Shown: one piece after another, positions 8,791-18,837 of the stretch
Layout: every line of letters begins with the position of its first letter
Numbering within the stretch: the first letter of the stretch is position 1
Assembly: GCF_024639605.1 (NCBI RefSeq)
Contig: NZ_JAHEHZ010000010.1
Coordinates: 1 to 42,496 of the forward strand
Length of the DNA: 42,496 nt
DNA from: Roseobacter sp.
GTDB taxonomy: Bacteria > Pseudomonadota > Alphaproteobacteria > Rhodobacterales > Rhodobacteraceae
Direction: 5' to 3'
Translations under genes and position numbers: made by a program
The notes under the pieces: generated by a model
What the model was told of the DNA's origin: nothing
Seen by the model: only the letters and a program-made list of their open reading frames with translations
Database searches by the model: none

Positions 8791-10181
8791 TCCCGGTCGC
8801 GGGCCTTGCAGGCGCGCAGGTTGCCGTTCTGGGGCTGGGGCGCTCGGGGCTGAGTGCCGCACGCGCTCTGGCTGCCGGCGGGGCGGAACCCCTGTGCTGG
8901 GACGATAACGCAGACGCGCGCACGCGCGCCGAAGCCGAAGGGTTCACCTGTCGCGCTTTCCACTCGGCACGGGATTTTGACGCCGTCGCCCGGCTCATCG
9001 TCAGCCCGGGCATCCCGCATCTTTACCCGGAACCGAACCCCGTGGTCGCCGCGGCGCTCGCAGCGGGGGTGCCGGTAGACAATGACATCGGGCTTTTCTT
9101 TCAGTCGTTTGCCACCAGCGACTGGCACCGGTTTGACGCCAGCCCGCGGGTGATCGCGGTGACCGGATCCAACGGCAAATCGACCACCTCCGCACTCATT
9201 CATCATATTCTTTCGGCCTCCGGGCGGACCTGCCAGCTTGCCGGGAACATCGGGCGAGGCGTTCTCGATATTGACCCGCCGCATGACGGTGAGGTCGTCG
9301 TGCTGGAGCTTTCCAGCTACCAGACAGAGCTTGCACGCAGTCTTACGCCGGATATCGCCGTCTTTACCAATCTCTCACCGGATCATCTGGACCGGCACGG
9401 TGGCATGGGCGGCTACTTCGCGGCCAAGCGGCGGCTTTTTGCGGAAGGCGGACCGGACAGGGCCGTGATTGGCGTCGATGAGGCCGAAGGCCGGTTTCTG
9501 GCCGGCCAGTTATCTGAGGGTCAGGGCGATGACCGTGTGATCCGGGTGTCGGTTGAACGCAAACTCACGGGTCCGGGCTGGCAGGTCTTTGCGCGCAAAG
9601 GGTTCCTGGCAGAGTATCGCAAGGAGCGGCAGGTGGCATCGGTTGACCTGCGCGGCATCGCGGGGCTGCCGGGGTCGCATAACCATCAGAATGCCTGTGC
9701 TGCATGGGCAGCGTGCCGGGCGCTGGGTCTGGCGCCCAAAGTCATTGAGGAAGGCTTTCACAGCTATCCCGGGTTGCCGCACCGCAGCCAGCTTGTGGGC
9801 GAGGTGCGCGGTGTGCGGTTCGTGAACGACAGCAAAGCGACCAACGTGGATGCTGCAGCGCATGCGCTCGCCGCCTTTGACAGTGTGCGCTGGATCTGTG
9901 GCGGGCTGGAGAAAGAGGGTGGCTTGTCCGGGCTGGCGGATGCCGCCGGATCGGTGCGCAAGGCTTACGTTATCGGACGGGAAGCTGCCGGATTTGCTCT
10001 GCAGTTGTCGGTGGAGGCTGAGGTCTGCACCACAATGGAGGAGGCCGTGCGCCGGGCTGCTGAAGATGCTGTGTCCGGCGATGTGGTTCTGCTGGCCCCT
10101 GCGGCCGCAAGCTTTGATCAGTACGATAATTTCGAGCAGCGCGGCGATGATTTTGTGGCCGAGGTGTCAAAGTATCTCTGA
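8787..10181 (+). CDS. murD: UDP-MurNAc-L-alanine:D-glutamate ligase MurD
   Basis: MurD adds D-glutamate to UDP-MurNAc-L-Ala. 464 residues. The N-terminal Rossmann-like part has VLGLGRSG near 14-21, the ATP loop GSNGKST is at 127-133, and the central part has [11 protein letters not shown]. The start overlaps the tautomerase gene by four bases. Downstream it converges on an antisense flavoprotein gene, so the first dcw transcript probably ends here. Confidence 0.96.
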   Translation: MIPVAGLAGAQVAVLGLGRSGLSAARALAAGGAEPLCWDDNADARTRAEAEGFTCRAFHSARDFDAVARLIVSPGIPHLYPEPNPVVAAALAAGVPVDNDIGLFFQSFATSDWHRFDASPRVIAVTGSNGKSTTSALIHHILSASGRTCQLAGNIGRGVLDIDPPHDGEVVVLELSSYQTELARSLTPDIAVFTNLSPDHLDRHGGMGGYFAAKRRLFAEGGPDRAVIGVDEAEGRFLAGQLSEGQGDDRVIRVSVERKLTGPGWQVFARKGFLAEYRKERQVASVDLRGIAGLPGSHNHQNACAAWAACRALGLAPKVIEEGFHSYPGLPHRSQLVGEVRGVRFVNDSKATNVDAAAHALAAFDSVRWICGGLEKEGGLSGLADAAGSVRKAYVIGREAAGFALQLSVEAEVCTTMEEAVRRAAEDAVSGDVVLLAPAAASFDQYDNFEQRGDDFVAEVSKYL

Positions 10182-10253
10182 GGTCCGGTTCAGCCAGGCC
10201 GGAGCCTTTCCGCGACGTGTGTAACGCGTCAGATCGAGACTTAGGATGCGATT
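10182..10253. other. Convergent gap with an imperfect hairpin after murD
   Basis: This 72-nt gap separates two converging genes. GGTCCGG and CCGGAGCC form an imperfect stem at about 10182-10207, followed by TTT. It may be a weak terminator for murD, but the stem is bulged and the T-run is short. Confidence 0.3.
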
Positions 10254-11423
10254 TTAAATCGCGCGGGCTGCGGCCATGGCCGATGCCCAGGCCCATTGGA
10301 AATTGTACCCGCCAAGCCAGCCTGTGACATCCACCGCCTCACCGATAAAGTACAGCCCGGGGATATCTTTGGCTGCCATGGTCTGTGAGGACAGGTCATC
10401 AGTGCTGACCCCGCCAAGGGTGACTTCGGCCTTGCGATAGCCTTCGGTGCCCGAGGGGAGCATTTCCCAGTTTCCAAGGCGGCCTGCAAGGTCCTGTAAC
10501 TGCGCGTCTGACTGGTCCGCAAGATTTCCTGTGAGCCCGAACTCACTGGCGATATGGTCTGCGAGACGTGCCGGATAATGTTGTGCGAGTTCTGTGACGA
10601 ATTTTCGTTTGCCCGCCTTCTGACGCTGCGCCCGCAGGGCCCCGGACAGGGTATTCTCCGGATCCAGACTGACCGTCACCGTGTCGCCTTCGCGCCAGTA
10701 GCTTGACGCCTGCAGAACGGCCGGCCCGGAAAGCCCCCGATGCGTAAAGAGCAAAGCCTCATCAAAGGCGGTTCCGCCCGCTGTGATCCGCGCGGGGGCC
10801 GCGACCCCTGCGAGATGCGCAAAGCGTCCTTCGGGAAACGTGAAGGGAACCAGCGCGGGCCGGGTATCGGTAACCCTCAGGCCGAACCGCCGGGCGATAT
10901 CATAGGCAAGACCGGTAGCGCCCATTTTCGGAATGGATTTGCCCCCGGTGGCTATGACGAGGTTTTTTGCTGTCACCTGCGTCGTCCTGCCCTCGCGGGT
11001 CATGGCAAAAGTGAACCCCTCCGGCCCCTTTGCAAAGTCGTGGGCTGTCGTTTGCAAATTCAGTGTCGCGCCGTTTTTCTGCATCAGATCGAGCAGCATG
11101 GCTATGATTTCTTTTGCAGAGCCGTCGCAGAAAAGCTGGCCCAGCGTCTTTTCGTGCCAGGCGATGCCGTACTGATCCACAAGACTGATGAAATCCCACT
11201 GGGTATAGCGCGCCAGTGCGGATTTGGCGAAATGCGGGTTCCCGGACAGAAATGACTGCGCATCGCAGTGCATATTCGTGAAATTGCACCGACCGCCGCC
11301 GGAGATCCGGATCTTTTCGCCCGGCGCCCGCGCGTGGTCAATCACCAGCACACGTCCCGGGGTGTGGGCCGCGCACATCATACCGGCCGCGCCGGCACCG
11401 ATGATAGCTGTATCTGTCTGCAT
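10254..11423 (-). CDS. HI0933/BaiN-family FAD-dependent oxidoreductase
   Basis: The 389-residue flavoprotein has the N-terminal dinucleotide fold GAGAAG at 9-14, the family signature SGGGRCNFTN at 41-50, and near the C-terminus the second FAD region GLYFIGEAVDVTGWLGGYN. These are typical of the HI0933/YhiN/BaiN group, whose substrates are mostly undefined. It lies antisense between murD and ftsW and so splits the dcw cluster. No metabolic partner is seen nearby. Confidence 0.85.
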   Translation of the reverse strand: MQTDTAIIGAGAAGMMCAAHTPGRVLVIDHARAPGEKIRISGGGRCNFTNMHCDAQSFLSGNPHFAKSALARYTQWDFISLVDQYGIAWHEKTLGQLFCDGSAKEIIAMLLDLMQKNGATLNLQTTAHDFAKGPEGFTFAMTREGRTTQVTAKNLVIATGGKSIPKMGATGLAYDIARRFGLRVTDTRPALVPFTFPEGRFAHLAGVAAPARITAGGTAFDEALLFTHRGLSGPAVLQASSYWREGDTVTVSLDPENTLSGALRAQRQKAGKRKFVTELAQHYPARLADHIASEFGLTGNLADQSDAQLQDLAGRLGNWEMLPSGTEGYRKAEVTLGGVSTDDLSSQTMAAKDIPGLYFIGEAVDVTGWLGGYNFQWAWASAMAAARAI

Positions 11424-11558
11424 CCCAGCCCATTGGCCCGAAAACCGCTCAAAGACAAGGGTTCAGGCTGGCGCGACGGGCGAATTCGCGTTATTGTCGC
11501 ACCAGCAGACCCCGGAAAGGGGCGCATCGAGGCAGTGTAAACTTCAAGGCAGGCCCCT

Positions 11559-12728
11559 ATGACGGAAATGGTCTATGGCGCAGTACCGGTTCGCGATGGC
11601 GAACCGATCCTCCCGAAATGGTGGCGGACCGTCGATAAATGGACGATGTCCTGCATCCTGATCCTGTTCGCGGTCGGGCTGTTACTCGGGCTTGCCGCAT
11701 CGCCCCCGCTGGCGGCGAAAAACGGGTTTGAACCCTTCCACTACGTACAGCGACAGGCGTTTTTCGGCACCGTCGCGCTGCTGGCGATGATGATTACCTC
11801 GATGATGTCGCCGCTTCTTGTACGCAGGCTCGCGGTTCTGGGGTTTCTGGTGGCCTTCGTGGCGATGGCAATGCTGCCGTTTTTCGGTACGGATTTCGGA
11901 AAGGGCGCTGTGCGCTGGTACGGGCTCGGCTTTGCTTCGCTGCAACCCTCGGAATTTCTCAAACCGGGCTTTGTGGTGGTTGCGGCCTGGCTGATGGCCG
12001 CTTCTGCTGATGTGAACGGACCACCGGGTAAAACGTGGTCTTTTGCGCTTTGTATCTCGATCGTCCTGATGCTGGCGATGCAGCCTGACTTCGGTCAGGC
12101 CTGTCTGGTGCTTTTTGCATGGGGGGTCATGTATTTCGTGGCCGGTGCGCCGATGGTTCTGCTTGTGGGAATGGCAATGCTGGCAATTGTCGGCGGCACG
12201 ATTGCCTATTCGAATTCTGAGCATTTCGCCCGCCGCATCGACGGGTTTCTGAGCGCAGATATCGACCCCACGACCCAGCTTGGATATGCTGCCAATGCTA
12301 TTCGCGAGGGCGGGCTTTTCGGTGTCGGTGTGGGCGAGGGGCAGGTGAAATGGTCGCTGCCCGATGCGCATACCGATTTTATAATTGCCGTGGCCGCTGA
12401 GGAATACGGGCTGATCATCGTGCTGGTTATTATCGCGCTTTATACAACTGTTGTGACGCGCTCTCTGATGCGGCTGGTGCGCGAACGTGATCCGTTTATT
12501 CGCCTGGCCGGCACCGGGCTGGCCTGTACGCTCGGTGTTCAGGCGATGATCAATATGGGGGTCGCGGTCCGGTTGCTGCCCGCCAAGGGCATGACGCTCC
12601 CTTTCGTAAGCTATGGCGGCTCCTCGGTGATCGCTTCAGGCATCGCGGTGGGCATGCTGCTGGCCTTTACCCGCACGCGACCGCAGGGCGGTATCAGCGA
12701 TCTGCTGACCCGCGGGCGTTCAGGATGA
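11559..12728 (+). CDS. ftsW: Septal peptidoglycan polymerase FtsW
   Basis: FtsW is a SEDS-family glycosyltransferase that polymerises lipid II at the septum with FtsI. 389 residues with about ten membrane segments. Conserved pieces include QPSEFLK at 129-135 and, in the large periplasmic loop, PDAHTDFI at 268-275. It is the first plus-strand gene after the antisense flavoprotein gene, so it needs its own promoter in the 135-nt divergent gap; I could not pin one down. The 3' end overlaps murG by four bases. Confidence 0.95.
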   Translation: MTEMVYGAVPVRDGEPILPKWWRTVDKWTMSCILILFAVGLLLGLAASPPLAAKNGFEPFHYVQRQAFFGTVALLAMMITSMMSPLLVRRLAVLGFLVAFVAMAMLPFFGTDFGKGAVRWYGLGFASLQPSEFLKPGFVVVAAWLMAASADVNGPPGKTWSFALCISIVLMLAMQPDFGQACLVLFAWGVMYFVAGAPMVLLVGMAMLAIVGGTIAYSNSEHFARRIDGFLSADIDPTTQLGYAANAIREGGLFGVGVGEGQVKWSLPDAHTDFIIAVAAEEYGLIIVLVIIALYTTVVTRSLMRLVRERDPFIRLAGTGLACTLGVQAMINMGVAVRLLPAKGMTLPFVSYGGSSVIASGIAVGMLLAFTRTRPQGGISDLLTRGRSG

Positions 12729-13828
12729 GTTCCGCGCCGCTTCTCGTGATTGCGGCCGGCGGAACCGGCGGGCATATGTTCCCCGCTCAGGCACTGGCCG
12801 AGGCGATGCTGGACCGTGGCTGGCGGGTAAAGCTCTCCACCGATGCCCGCGGCGCGCGCTATACCGGCGCCTTTCCGGACGGTGCCGAGATCGAAGAGAT
12901 CAGCAGTGCCACCTTTTCGCGCGGTGGACTTGCAGCTAAAGCTGCGGCGCCTTTCCGGATCGGTGCGGGTGTTCTGGGTGCGCTCATGGCCTTCAGCAGG
13001 GACCGGCCGGCAGTTGTGGTGGGCTTTGGCGGTTATCCCGCGATCCCGGCGATGGCTGCGGCCTTTGTGATGAAGCTGCCGCGCATGATCCACGAGCAGA
13101 ACGGTATTCTGGGGCGGGTCAACACGGTTTTTGCCACGCGGGTGAATGCGATTGCCTGCGGAACCTGGCCCACTGATCTGCCGGAAGGTGTGGTGGGCGA
13201 GCATACCGGCAACCCGGTGCGGCGCGCGGTGCTCGACCGGTCCGAGGCGGGTTATATCTCGCCCGGGGATTACCCGATGGAATTGCTGGTCATCGGCGGC
13301 AGCCAGGGCGCGCGCATTCTCAGCGATGTGGTGCCGCCTGCTGTGGCCGGGCTGCCGATGCGCATCCTCGACAACATCCGCGTGAGCCACCAGGCCCGCG
13401 AGGAAGACCAGGAGCGGGTGGCGAAATATTATGCTGACAACGGCATCAAAGCCGATGTTCAACCCTTTTTCAAAGATGTCCCGCGCCGGATGTCAGAAGC
13501 GCAACTGGTGATCAGTCGGGCGGGGGCGTCCTCTGTTGCCGATATCTCTGTCATCGGGCGGCCGTCGATCCTGATCCCGTTTGCCGCGGCGACCGGTGAC
13601 CACCAGACGGCAAATGCGCGCGGTCTCGTCGAGGCCGGCGCCGCGATCATGGTGCCGGAATCCAAGGCAGACGTGGCGGCACTTACGGAAATGATCGCCT
13701 CTGTGCTGGACAATCCAGAGGGGGCGATGCAAATGGCCCGCTCGGCGGCAAAATTCGGAAAACCCGAGGCGACCGAACTGCTGGCAGGGATGGTCGAGCG
13801 GCTTGCCGGAAAGGAACATGAGACATGA
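12725..13828 (+). CDS. murG: UDP-GlcNAc:lipid I GlcNAc transferase MurG
   Basis: MurG is a peripheral GT28 glycosyltransferase on the inner face of the membrane; it converts lipid I to lipid II. 367 residues. The glycine-rich loop GGTGGH is at 12-17. VVGFGGYP and the C-terminal-domain region [10 protein letters not shown], with [11 protein letters not shown], are family signatures. Overlaps of four bases link it to ftsW before and murC after. Confidence 0.96.
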   Translation: MSSAPLLVIAAGGTGGHMFPAQALAEAMLDRGWRVKLSTDARGARYTGAFPDGAEIEEISSATFSRGGLAAKAAAPFRIGAGVLGALMAFSRDRPAVVVGFGGYPAIPAMAAAFVMKLPRMIHEQNGILGRVNTVFATRVNAIACGTWPTDLPEGVVGEHTGNPVRRAVLDRSEAGYISPGDYPMELLVIGGSQGARILSDVVPPAVAGLPMRILDNIRVSHQAREEDQERVAKYYADNGIKADVQPFFKDVPRRMSEAQLVISRAGASSVADISVIGRPSILIPFAAATGDHQTANARGLVEAGAAIMVPESKADVAALTEMIASVLDNPEGAMQMARSAAKFGKPEATELLAGMVERLAGKEHET

Positions 13829-15231
13829 GTGCTGCAACAAAACTGCCAGGGGACGTGGGTCCTATTCATTTCGTCGGCATCGGTGGGATCGGCATGTCGG
13901 GCATCGCAGAGGTTTTGCTGAACCATGGCTACCGGGTACAGGGATCGGATCTGAAATCCTCTCCGATTACCGAGCGGCTTGCGGGTCTCGGGGCGCATAT
14001 CTTTGAGAGCCAGAAGGCGGACAATGTCGAAAACGCCGGGGTCGTCGTGATCTCAAGCGCCATCAAAACGGGCAACCCGGAGCTGGATGCCGCCCGCGCG
14101 AAGGGCCTGCCGGTGGTGCGCCGCGCAGAGATGCTGGCCGAACTGATGCGGCTGAAATCCAATGTCGCTGTGGCGGGCACACACGGCAAAACGACGACCA
14201 CCACTATGGTTGCCACGCTGCTCGATGCCGGTGATTTCGACCCCACGGTGATCAACGGTGGGATCATTCACGCTTACGGCTCAAACGCGCGGGCCGGCGA
14301 GGGCGAGTGGATGGTTGTGGAGGCTGATGAAAGCGACGGCACGTTCAACCGTCTGCCTGCCACCATCGCGATCATCACCAATATCGATCCCGAGCACATG
14401 GAGCACTGGGGCACCGAAGCAGCCCTGCATCAGGGGTTCTACGATTTCGTCTCGAATATTCCGTTTTATGGCATCGCCGTCTGCTGCACCGATGACCCGG
14501 ATGTGCAGGCGCTGGTGGGGCGGATCACCGACCGTCGCGTTGTCACCTACGGGTTCAATGCGCAGGCGGATGTGCGGGCAATCAATCTTATCTACAAATC
14601 GGGGGTCGCGCATTTCGATGTGGCCCTGCAGGCCGAAGGCATCGTCATCGAAGGCTGCAGCCTGCCCATGCCCGGAGATCACAATGTCTCCAACGCGCTC
14701 TCTGCTATCGCTGTCGCCCGCCATCTTGGTATGAAGGCCGGGCAGATTAAGACCGCGTTAGCCGCGTTCGGCGGCGTTAACAGGCGCTTTACCCGGGTGG
14801 GCGAAATTGACGGCGTGACAATCATTGATGACTACGGACACCATCCCGTCGAGATTACGGCGGTGCTGAAAGCGGCCCGTCATGCGACGGAGGGCCGGGT
14901 GATAGCCGTGCACCAGCCGCACCGCTATTCGAGGCTCTCCAGTTTGTTTGATGACTTCTGCGCCTGTTTCAACGATGCGGATGTGGTGGGGATCGCCGAG
15001 GTTTTCGCCGCCGGCGAGGACCCGGTTGAAGGATACGGGCGCGACGATCTGGTGGCCGGGCTTATCCGTCACGGACACCGGCATGCGCGCGCCGTCGTTG
15101 ATGAAGATGATCTGGAGCGCCTTGTGCGTGAACAGGCGCGGCCCGGTGATATGGTCGTCTGTCTTGGTGCCGGTACGATCAGCGCCTGGGCCAACGCTCT
15201 GCCGGACCGGCTGAAGAAAAAGGTGGCATAG
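13825..15231 (+). CDS. murC: UDP-N-acetylmuramate:L-alanine ligase MurC
   Basis: MurC starts the peptide stem by adding L-alanine to UDP-MurNAc. 468 residues. The N-terminal [11 protein letters not shown] is near 16-26, the ATP loop GTHGKTT is at 118-124, and [11 protein letters not shown] follows. The start overlaps murG as ATGA. Three short membrane-protein genes follow before murB. Confidence 0.96.
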   Translation: MSAATKLPGDVGPIHFVGIGGIGMSGIAEVLLNHGYRVQGSDLKSSPITERLAGLGAHIFESQKADNVENAGVVVISSAIKTGNPELDAARAKGLPVVRRAEMLAELMRLKSNVAVAGTHGKTTTTTMVATLLDAGDFDPTVINGGIIHAYGSNARAGEGEWMVVEADESDGTFNRLPATIAIITNIDPEHMEHWGTEAALHQGFYDFVSNIPFYGIAVCCTDDPDVQALVGRITDRRVVTYGFNAQADVRAINLIYKSGVAHFDVALQAEGIVIEGCSLPMPGDHNVSNALSAIAVARHLGMKAGQIKTALAAFGGVNRRFTRVGEIDGVTIIDDYGHHPVEITAVLKAARHATEGRVIAVHQPHRYSRLSSLFDDFCACFNDADVVGIAEVFAAGEDPVEGYGRDDLVAGLIRHGHRHARAVVDEDDLERLVREQARPGDMVVCLGAGTISAWANALPDRLKKKVA

Positions 15232-15238
15232 CGCGGGT

Positions 15239-15499
15239 ATGAAACTGATTGCCATTACGGCCGGGATATCTGTCGCCAGTGGGGTGAGGGGTCTGTTGAC
15301 GGAAAAGCGAATGCGTGGATACGCCCTGGCCGGAACGGCGTTCGCAGTGGCCGCGGCGAGCATCGGTGCCGCGATGTTTTTCGCGCGCGCGGGTGGGAAT
15401 GACAACATTGTCGGCGCCTTCGTCCTCTGCGGATACCTTGTGCCCGCAGTCGCGGGGTTTGCAATCGGTGGCGGCGTGTCAAAAATCAGATATTACTAG
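15239..15499 (+). CDS. Small membrane protein between murC and murB
   Basis: This 86-residue protein has two clear hydrophobic segments near residues 28-49 and 57-80 and a weaker one at the N-terminus. It is not recognised as a named family. It begins 7 nt after murC. The upstream ribosome site is weak, so it may depend on coupling to murC. The next gene has its own strong GGGGGAAGG directly after its stop. Confidence 0.6.
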   Translation: MKLIAITAGISVASGVRGLLTEKRMRGYALAGTAFAVAAASIGAAMFFARAGGNDNIVGAFVLCGYLVPAVAGFAIGGGVSKIRYY

Positions 15500-15509
15500 G
15501 GGGAAGGCT

Positions 15510-15758
15510 ATGTTGCTCTGGATCTGTATTGCATGGGTTCTCGCCTCGGCGGCGGTCGCGATGCTGCCGATGCGGCTGCAATATGTGCCTGGCATCGCCC
15601 TGCTCCTGATGGCGCCGGTGCTGATCGTGCTGGCCGGGCTTGCCTGGAACTGGTGGGTGGCGGGCTTTGCGCTCTTTGCCTTCGTGTCGATGTTCCGCAA
15701 TCCGCTGCGTTATTTTCTTGCCCGGGCACGGGGCGAACGACCGGAGATACCCCGATGA
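15510..15758 (+). CDS. DUF2484-family membrane protein (copy 1)
   Basis: 82 residues with two or three hydrophobic segments and a basic C-terminus. The pattern LPMR near 19-22 and FRNPLRY near the C-terminus resemble DUF2484, a family I recall from Rhodobacterales cell-wall clusters. ATG at 15510 follows GGGGGAAGG; the ORF track starts at 15315, which would overlap the previous gene. The stop overlaps the next ATG (ATGA). Function unknown. Confidence 0.7.
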   Translation: MLLWICIAWVLASAAVAMLPMRLQYVPGIALLLMAPVLIVLAGLAWNWWVAGFALFAFVSMFRNPLRYFLARARGERPEIPR

Positions 15759-16003
15759 GCACGCCCCTGATCCTCGCCGCCGTCTGGGCGCTTATTGCCA
15801 ATATCCTCGCTATGACGCCGAGCAGGGACCACCACTGGCGCAATGCTTATATTCTGATCGCCGTGGGCATCCCTATTGTCGGTCTGGTGACCTGGGCGCA
15901 TGGTCCCTGGATCGGAATGCTGGTAATGGTCGCCGGCATGTCGGTGCTGCGCTGGCCGGTGATTTATCTTGGCCGCTGGATCAGACGCATCACGCTGCGC
16001 TGA
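15755..16003 (+). CDS. DUF2484-family membrane protein (copy 2)
   Basis: 82 residues, the same length as its neighbour. It shares the layout: an N-terminal L...W.L segment, P.R near residue 22, a second hydrophobic segment and R.P..Y near the C-terminus. The two look like an old tandem duplication. ATG at 15755 overlaps the previous stop by four bases; the ORF-track start at 15533 is too early. Function unknown; the position between murC and murB suggests an envelope role. Confidence 0.7.
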   Translation: MSTPLILAAVWALIANILAMTPSRDHHWRNAYILIAVGIPIVGLVTWAHGPWIGMLVMVAGMSVLRWPVIYLGRWIRRITLR

Positions 16004-16013
16004 GAGGGCCCTG

Positions 16014-16931
16014 ATGACGGACATGCCACAGGTGCGCGGGCGGCTGACGCCGGACCGGACGCTGAATGATCTGACATGGCTGCGTGTGGGCGGTCCTGCC
16101 GACTGGCTCTTCCAACCGGCGGACGAAGAAGATCTCTGTGCATTTCTCGCAGCCCTGCCGCCGGAGGTTCCGGTTTTCCCGATGGGTGTCGGCTCCAACC
16201 TGATCGTGCGCGATGGCGGTCTGCGTGCCGTGGTGATCCGCCTTGGCCGCGGGTTTAACGCAATTGACTGCACGGGAACGCAGGTGACGGCGGGGGCGGC
16301 AGCCCTTGATGCGCATGTCGCGCGCCGTGCGGCGGATGCCGGGCTCGATCTGACATTTCTGCGTACCATTCCCGGCAGTATCGGCGGGGCCGTGCGCATG
16401 AATGCCGGCTGTTACGGAAGCTATACGGCGGATGTCCTTTCGGAGGTACGGGCAGTCACGCGTTCCGGCGAAGTGATCACCATACCCGCATCAGATCTGC
16501 AGCTTGCCTACCGCCAGAGCGTGCTGCCGGACGGGGCTGTGCTCACGGCTGCGGTCTTTAACGCACCCCGGGAGGATCCCGCCAGGCTGCATGCACGCAT
16601 GGAAGATCAGCTGGCAAAGCGCAACGCGTCCCAGCCGGTGAAAGACCGCAGTGCAGGATCGACATTTCGCAATCCGGCAGGGTTTTCATCGACCGGGCAG
16701 TCGGATGACGTGCATGATCTCAAGGCCTGGAAGGTGATTGACGACGCCGGTATGCGCGGCGCACGGCGTGGCGGTGCGCAGATGAGCGAAAAGCATTCTA
16801 ATTTCCTGATCAATACCGGGGATGCCACTGCGGCGGATCTTGAGGGATTGGGCGAGGACGTGCGAAAAAAGGTTTACGCCCAAAGCGGTATCACGCTAGA
16901 ATGGGAAATCATGCGGGTCGGCGAGAATTAA
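16014..16931 (+). CDS. murB: UDP-N-acetylenolpyruvoylglucosamine reductase MurB
   Basis: MurB is a cytoplasmic flavoenzyme that reduces enolpyruvyl-UDP-GlcNAc to UDP-MurNAc with NADPH. 305 residues, as for type I/II short forms. FAD-binding motifs are [12 protein letters not shown] at 58-69 and [16 protein letters not shown] at 117-132; AGSTFRNP carries the likely catalytic serine. ATG at 16014 follows GAGAGG and fits better than the ORF-track start at 15969. The stop codon lies inside a CtrA box. Confidence 0.94.
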   Translation: MTDMPQVRGRLTPDRTLNDLTWLRVGGPADWLFQPADEEDLCAFLAALPPEVPVFPMGVGSNLIVRDGGLRAVVIRLGRGFNAIDCTGTQVTAGAAALDAHVARRAADAGLDLTFLRTIPGSIGGAVRMNAGCYGSYTADVLSEVRAVTRSGEVITIPASDLQLAYRQSVLPDGAVLTAAVFNAPREDPARLHARMEDQLAKRNASQPVKDRSAGSTFRNPAGFSSTGQSDDVHDLKAWKVIDDAGMRGARRGGAQMSEKHSNFLINTGDATAADLEGLGEDVRKKVYAQSGITLEWEIMRVGEN

Positions 16932-16946
16932 CGGCAATTTAACCAT
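16928..16946 (+). promoter_or_regulatory. Full CtrA box upstream of ddlB-ftsQA
   Basis: TTAA (16928-16931), seven bases, then TTAACCAT (16939-16946) is an exact match to the CtrA consensus TTAA-N7-TTAAC. It overlaps the murB stop codon and lies about 100 nt upstream of ddlB. CtrA controls ftsQA and ftsZ in Caulobacter. Binding here is inferred. Confidence 0.6.
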
Positions 16947-16984
16947 AAACCGCCACGCTCGGATGCACAGATAAAGACGGTGAA

Positions 16985-17031
16985 CCGGCGCAAAGCCGGA
17001 GCTTATAAAATAAAACGGACCGAAACGGTCC
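16985..17031 (+). other. Two hairpins in the ddlB leader
   Basis: CCGGC-GCAAA-GCCGG (16985-16999) and GGACCG-AAA-CGGTCC (17017-17031) are short inverted repeats separated by an AT-rich stretch. Neither has a T-run, so a terminator is unlikely. They could be an operator or shape the 5' end of the ddlB mRNA. Confidence 0.35.
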
Positions 17032-17046
17032 ACCAGAGGCACCAAG

Positions 17047-17967
17047 GTGGGTAAGTCGAGCAGGACACCCCCGAAAGTGGCAGTATTGATGGGCGGACCT
17101 TCGGCTGAGCGCGAAGTGTCTTTGTCCAGCGGGCAGGCCTGCGCTGACGCTTTGCGGGAAGAAGGATACGAAGTGGTCGCAGTCGATGCGGGCCGCGACC
17201 TGTGCTCCGTTCTGCAGGACATCTCTCCTGATGCGGTGCTGAACTGCCTGCATGGTCGCTGGGGCGAGGACGGCTGCGTTCAGGGCCTGCTGGAATGGTT
17301 GGGCATTCCCTATTCGCATTCCGGCGTGCTGGCCTCCGCCCTCGCTATGGATAAGCAGCGCAGCAAAGATGCTTTTGTCGCTGCCGGACTGCCAGTGGTA
17401 AAGAGCTTCATCACATCCCGCGACGCAGTGTGCGCAGGCCACGTGATGGACCCGCCCTATGTGGTCAAACCCAATAACGAAGGCTCATCCGTCGGCATCT
17501 ATCTGGTGCATGAGGCGAGCAACGGGCCGCCGGCTCTGGCCGCTGATATGCCTGATGAAGTCATGGTGGAAGCCTTCGCACCGGGACGCGAGCTGACCAC
17601 CACAGTAATTGGTGACCGGGCGCTGGTGGTCACGGATATTCTGACCGACGGCTGGTATGATTACGATGCAAAGTATAAACCCGGCGGCTCGCGGCATATC
17701 GTGCCGGCAGAGATCCCCGATGAGATCACCGCCCTCTGTCTCGACTATGCGCTGCGTGCTCACAAAGTGCTGGGCTGCCGCGGTGTCAGTCGCACGGATT
17801 TTCGCTGGGACGAAAGCCGTGGCGCGGACGGGCTGATCCTACTTGAGACCAATACGCAACCCGGCATGACCGCGACCTCGCTCTCGCCCGAACAGGCGCA
17901 GGCCTGCGGGATGAGTTTCGGTGCGCTCTGTGCCTGGATGGTGGAGGACGCTTCATGCGCGCGCTGA
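17047..17967 (+). CDS. ddlB: D-alanine:D-alanine ligase Ddl
   Basis: Ddl is an ATP-grasp enzyme that makes the D-Ala-D-Ala used by MurF. 306 residues. The N-terminal GGPSAEREVSLSSG is at 16-29, the ATP-grasp core has VVKPNNEGSSVGI, and the C-terminal LLETNTQPGMTATSL is the metal and substrate region. GTG at 17047 follows AGAGG. The 3' end overlaps ftsQ by 13 nt, more than the usual four. Confidence 0.95.
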   Translation: MGKSSRTPPKVAVLMGGPSAEREVSLSSGQACADALREEGYEVVAVDAGRDLCSVLQDISPDAVLNCLHGRWGEDGCVQGLLEWLGIPYSHSGVLASALAMDKQRSKDAFVAAGLPVVKSFITSRDAVCAGHVMDPPYVVKPNNEGSSVGIYLVHEASNGPPALAADMPDEVMVEAFAPGRELTTTVIGDRALVVTDILTDGWYDYDAKYKPGGSRHIVPAEIPDEITALCLDYALRAHKVLGCRGVSRTDFRWDESRGADGLILLETNTQPGMTATSLSPEQAQACGMSFGALCAWMVEDASCAR

Positions 17968-18836
17968 GGTTCCGGGGCAAAAACAACACGGCCTGTGACC
18001 CTGCGCCCTCACGCTGGTCCTGGCGGATGCAGCGTCTGATGCTGACGCCGGCCTTCCGGCTGATGCTGCGCGCGGGCCTGCCGATGGCGCTGACATTTAC
18101 GGCAGGCACTGTCTGGCTTTCGGATGAAACGCGCCGCGAGGCGATCCGCGAAACGGTTTCCGAGGCAAAAGCCGCCTTTGAGACCCGCCCGGAGTTCATG
18201 GTGCGCCTGATGGCGATTGACGGGGCCGGCGACGCGCTTGCGGCGGATATCCGCGAGGTGGTGCCGCTTGGCTTTCCGCTCAGCTCATTTGACCTCGACC
18301 TCAGCTCTATCCGCGCGACGATCTCTGATCTGCCCCCGGTAAAGAGCGCGACCGTGCGTATCCGGCCGGGCGGTATCCTGCAGGTGGACGTTGTGCCGCG
18401 CAGGCCTGTGGTGGTCTGGCGCCGTCCCGGGGGCCTGAACATGGTCGATGTGGACGGGGTTCTGGTTGATACGCTGGCCGCCCGCATGGACCGGCCGGAT
18501 CTGCCCCTGATTGCGGGAGCCGGGGCGCAGGAGCATGTCAAAGAAGCGCTGGAGATTTACCGGGCCGCGGCTCCCCTCGGAGGGCGTTTGCGCGGGATCG
18601 TGCGGATGGGCGAGCGGCGGTGGGACGTCGTGCTCGACCGGGGGCAGCGTATTCTGCTGCCCGAAACCGACGCCGTTGGTGCGCTTGACCGGGTGATTGC
18701 GATGGACGGCGTGCAGGACGTGCTGGCCCGCGATATCCGGCGGATCGATCTGCGGCTGGGACAGCGGCCGACAGTACAGATGAGCAAGGCAGCCACCGGG
18801 ACCTGGTGGGAGATGCGGGAAGTGTCAGGGCAGTAG
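17955..18836 (+). CDS. ftsQ: Cell division protein FtsQ
   Basis: FtsQ is a bitopic divisome scaffold that recruits FtsL and FtsB-type proteins. 293 residues. A basic cytoplasmic N-terminus of about 35 residues leads into one membrane segment near 37-55. A POTRA-like domain follows at about 82-152, then the beta domain. Low conservation means position between ddlB and ftsA carries much of the weight. The start is inside the ddlB 3' end; the ftsA start follows the stop by one base. Confidence 0.93.
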   Translation: MRALRFRGKNNTACDPAPSRWSWRMQRLMLTPAFRLMLRAGLPMALTFTAGTVWLSDETRREAIRETVSEAKAAFETRPEFMVRLMAIDGAGDALAADIREVVPLGFPLSSFDLDLSSIRATISDLPPVKSATVRIRPGGILQVDVVPRRPVVVWRRPGGLNMVDVDGVLVDTLAARMDRPDLPLIAGAGAQEHVKEALEIYRAAAPLGGRLRGIVRMGERRWDVVLDRGQRILLPETDAVGALDRVIAMDGVQDVLARDIRRIDLRLGQRPTVQMSKAATGTWWEMREVSGQ

Positions 18837-18837
18837 A

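Noticed and set aside
16985-17031. Terminator after murB
   Set aside because: The hairpins lack T-runs on the plus strand, so they are listed only as inverted repeats.
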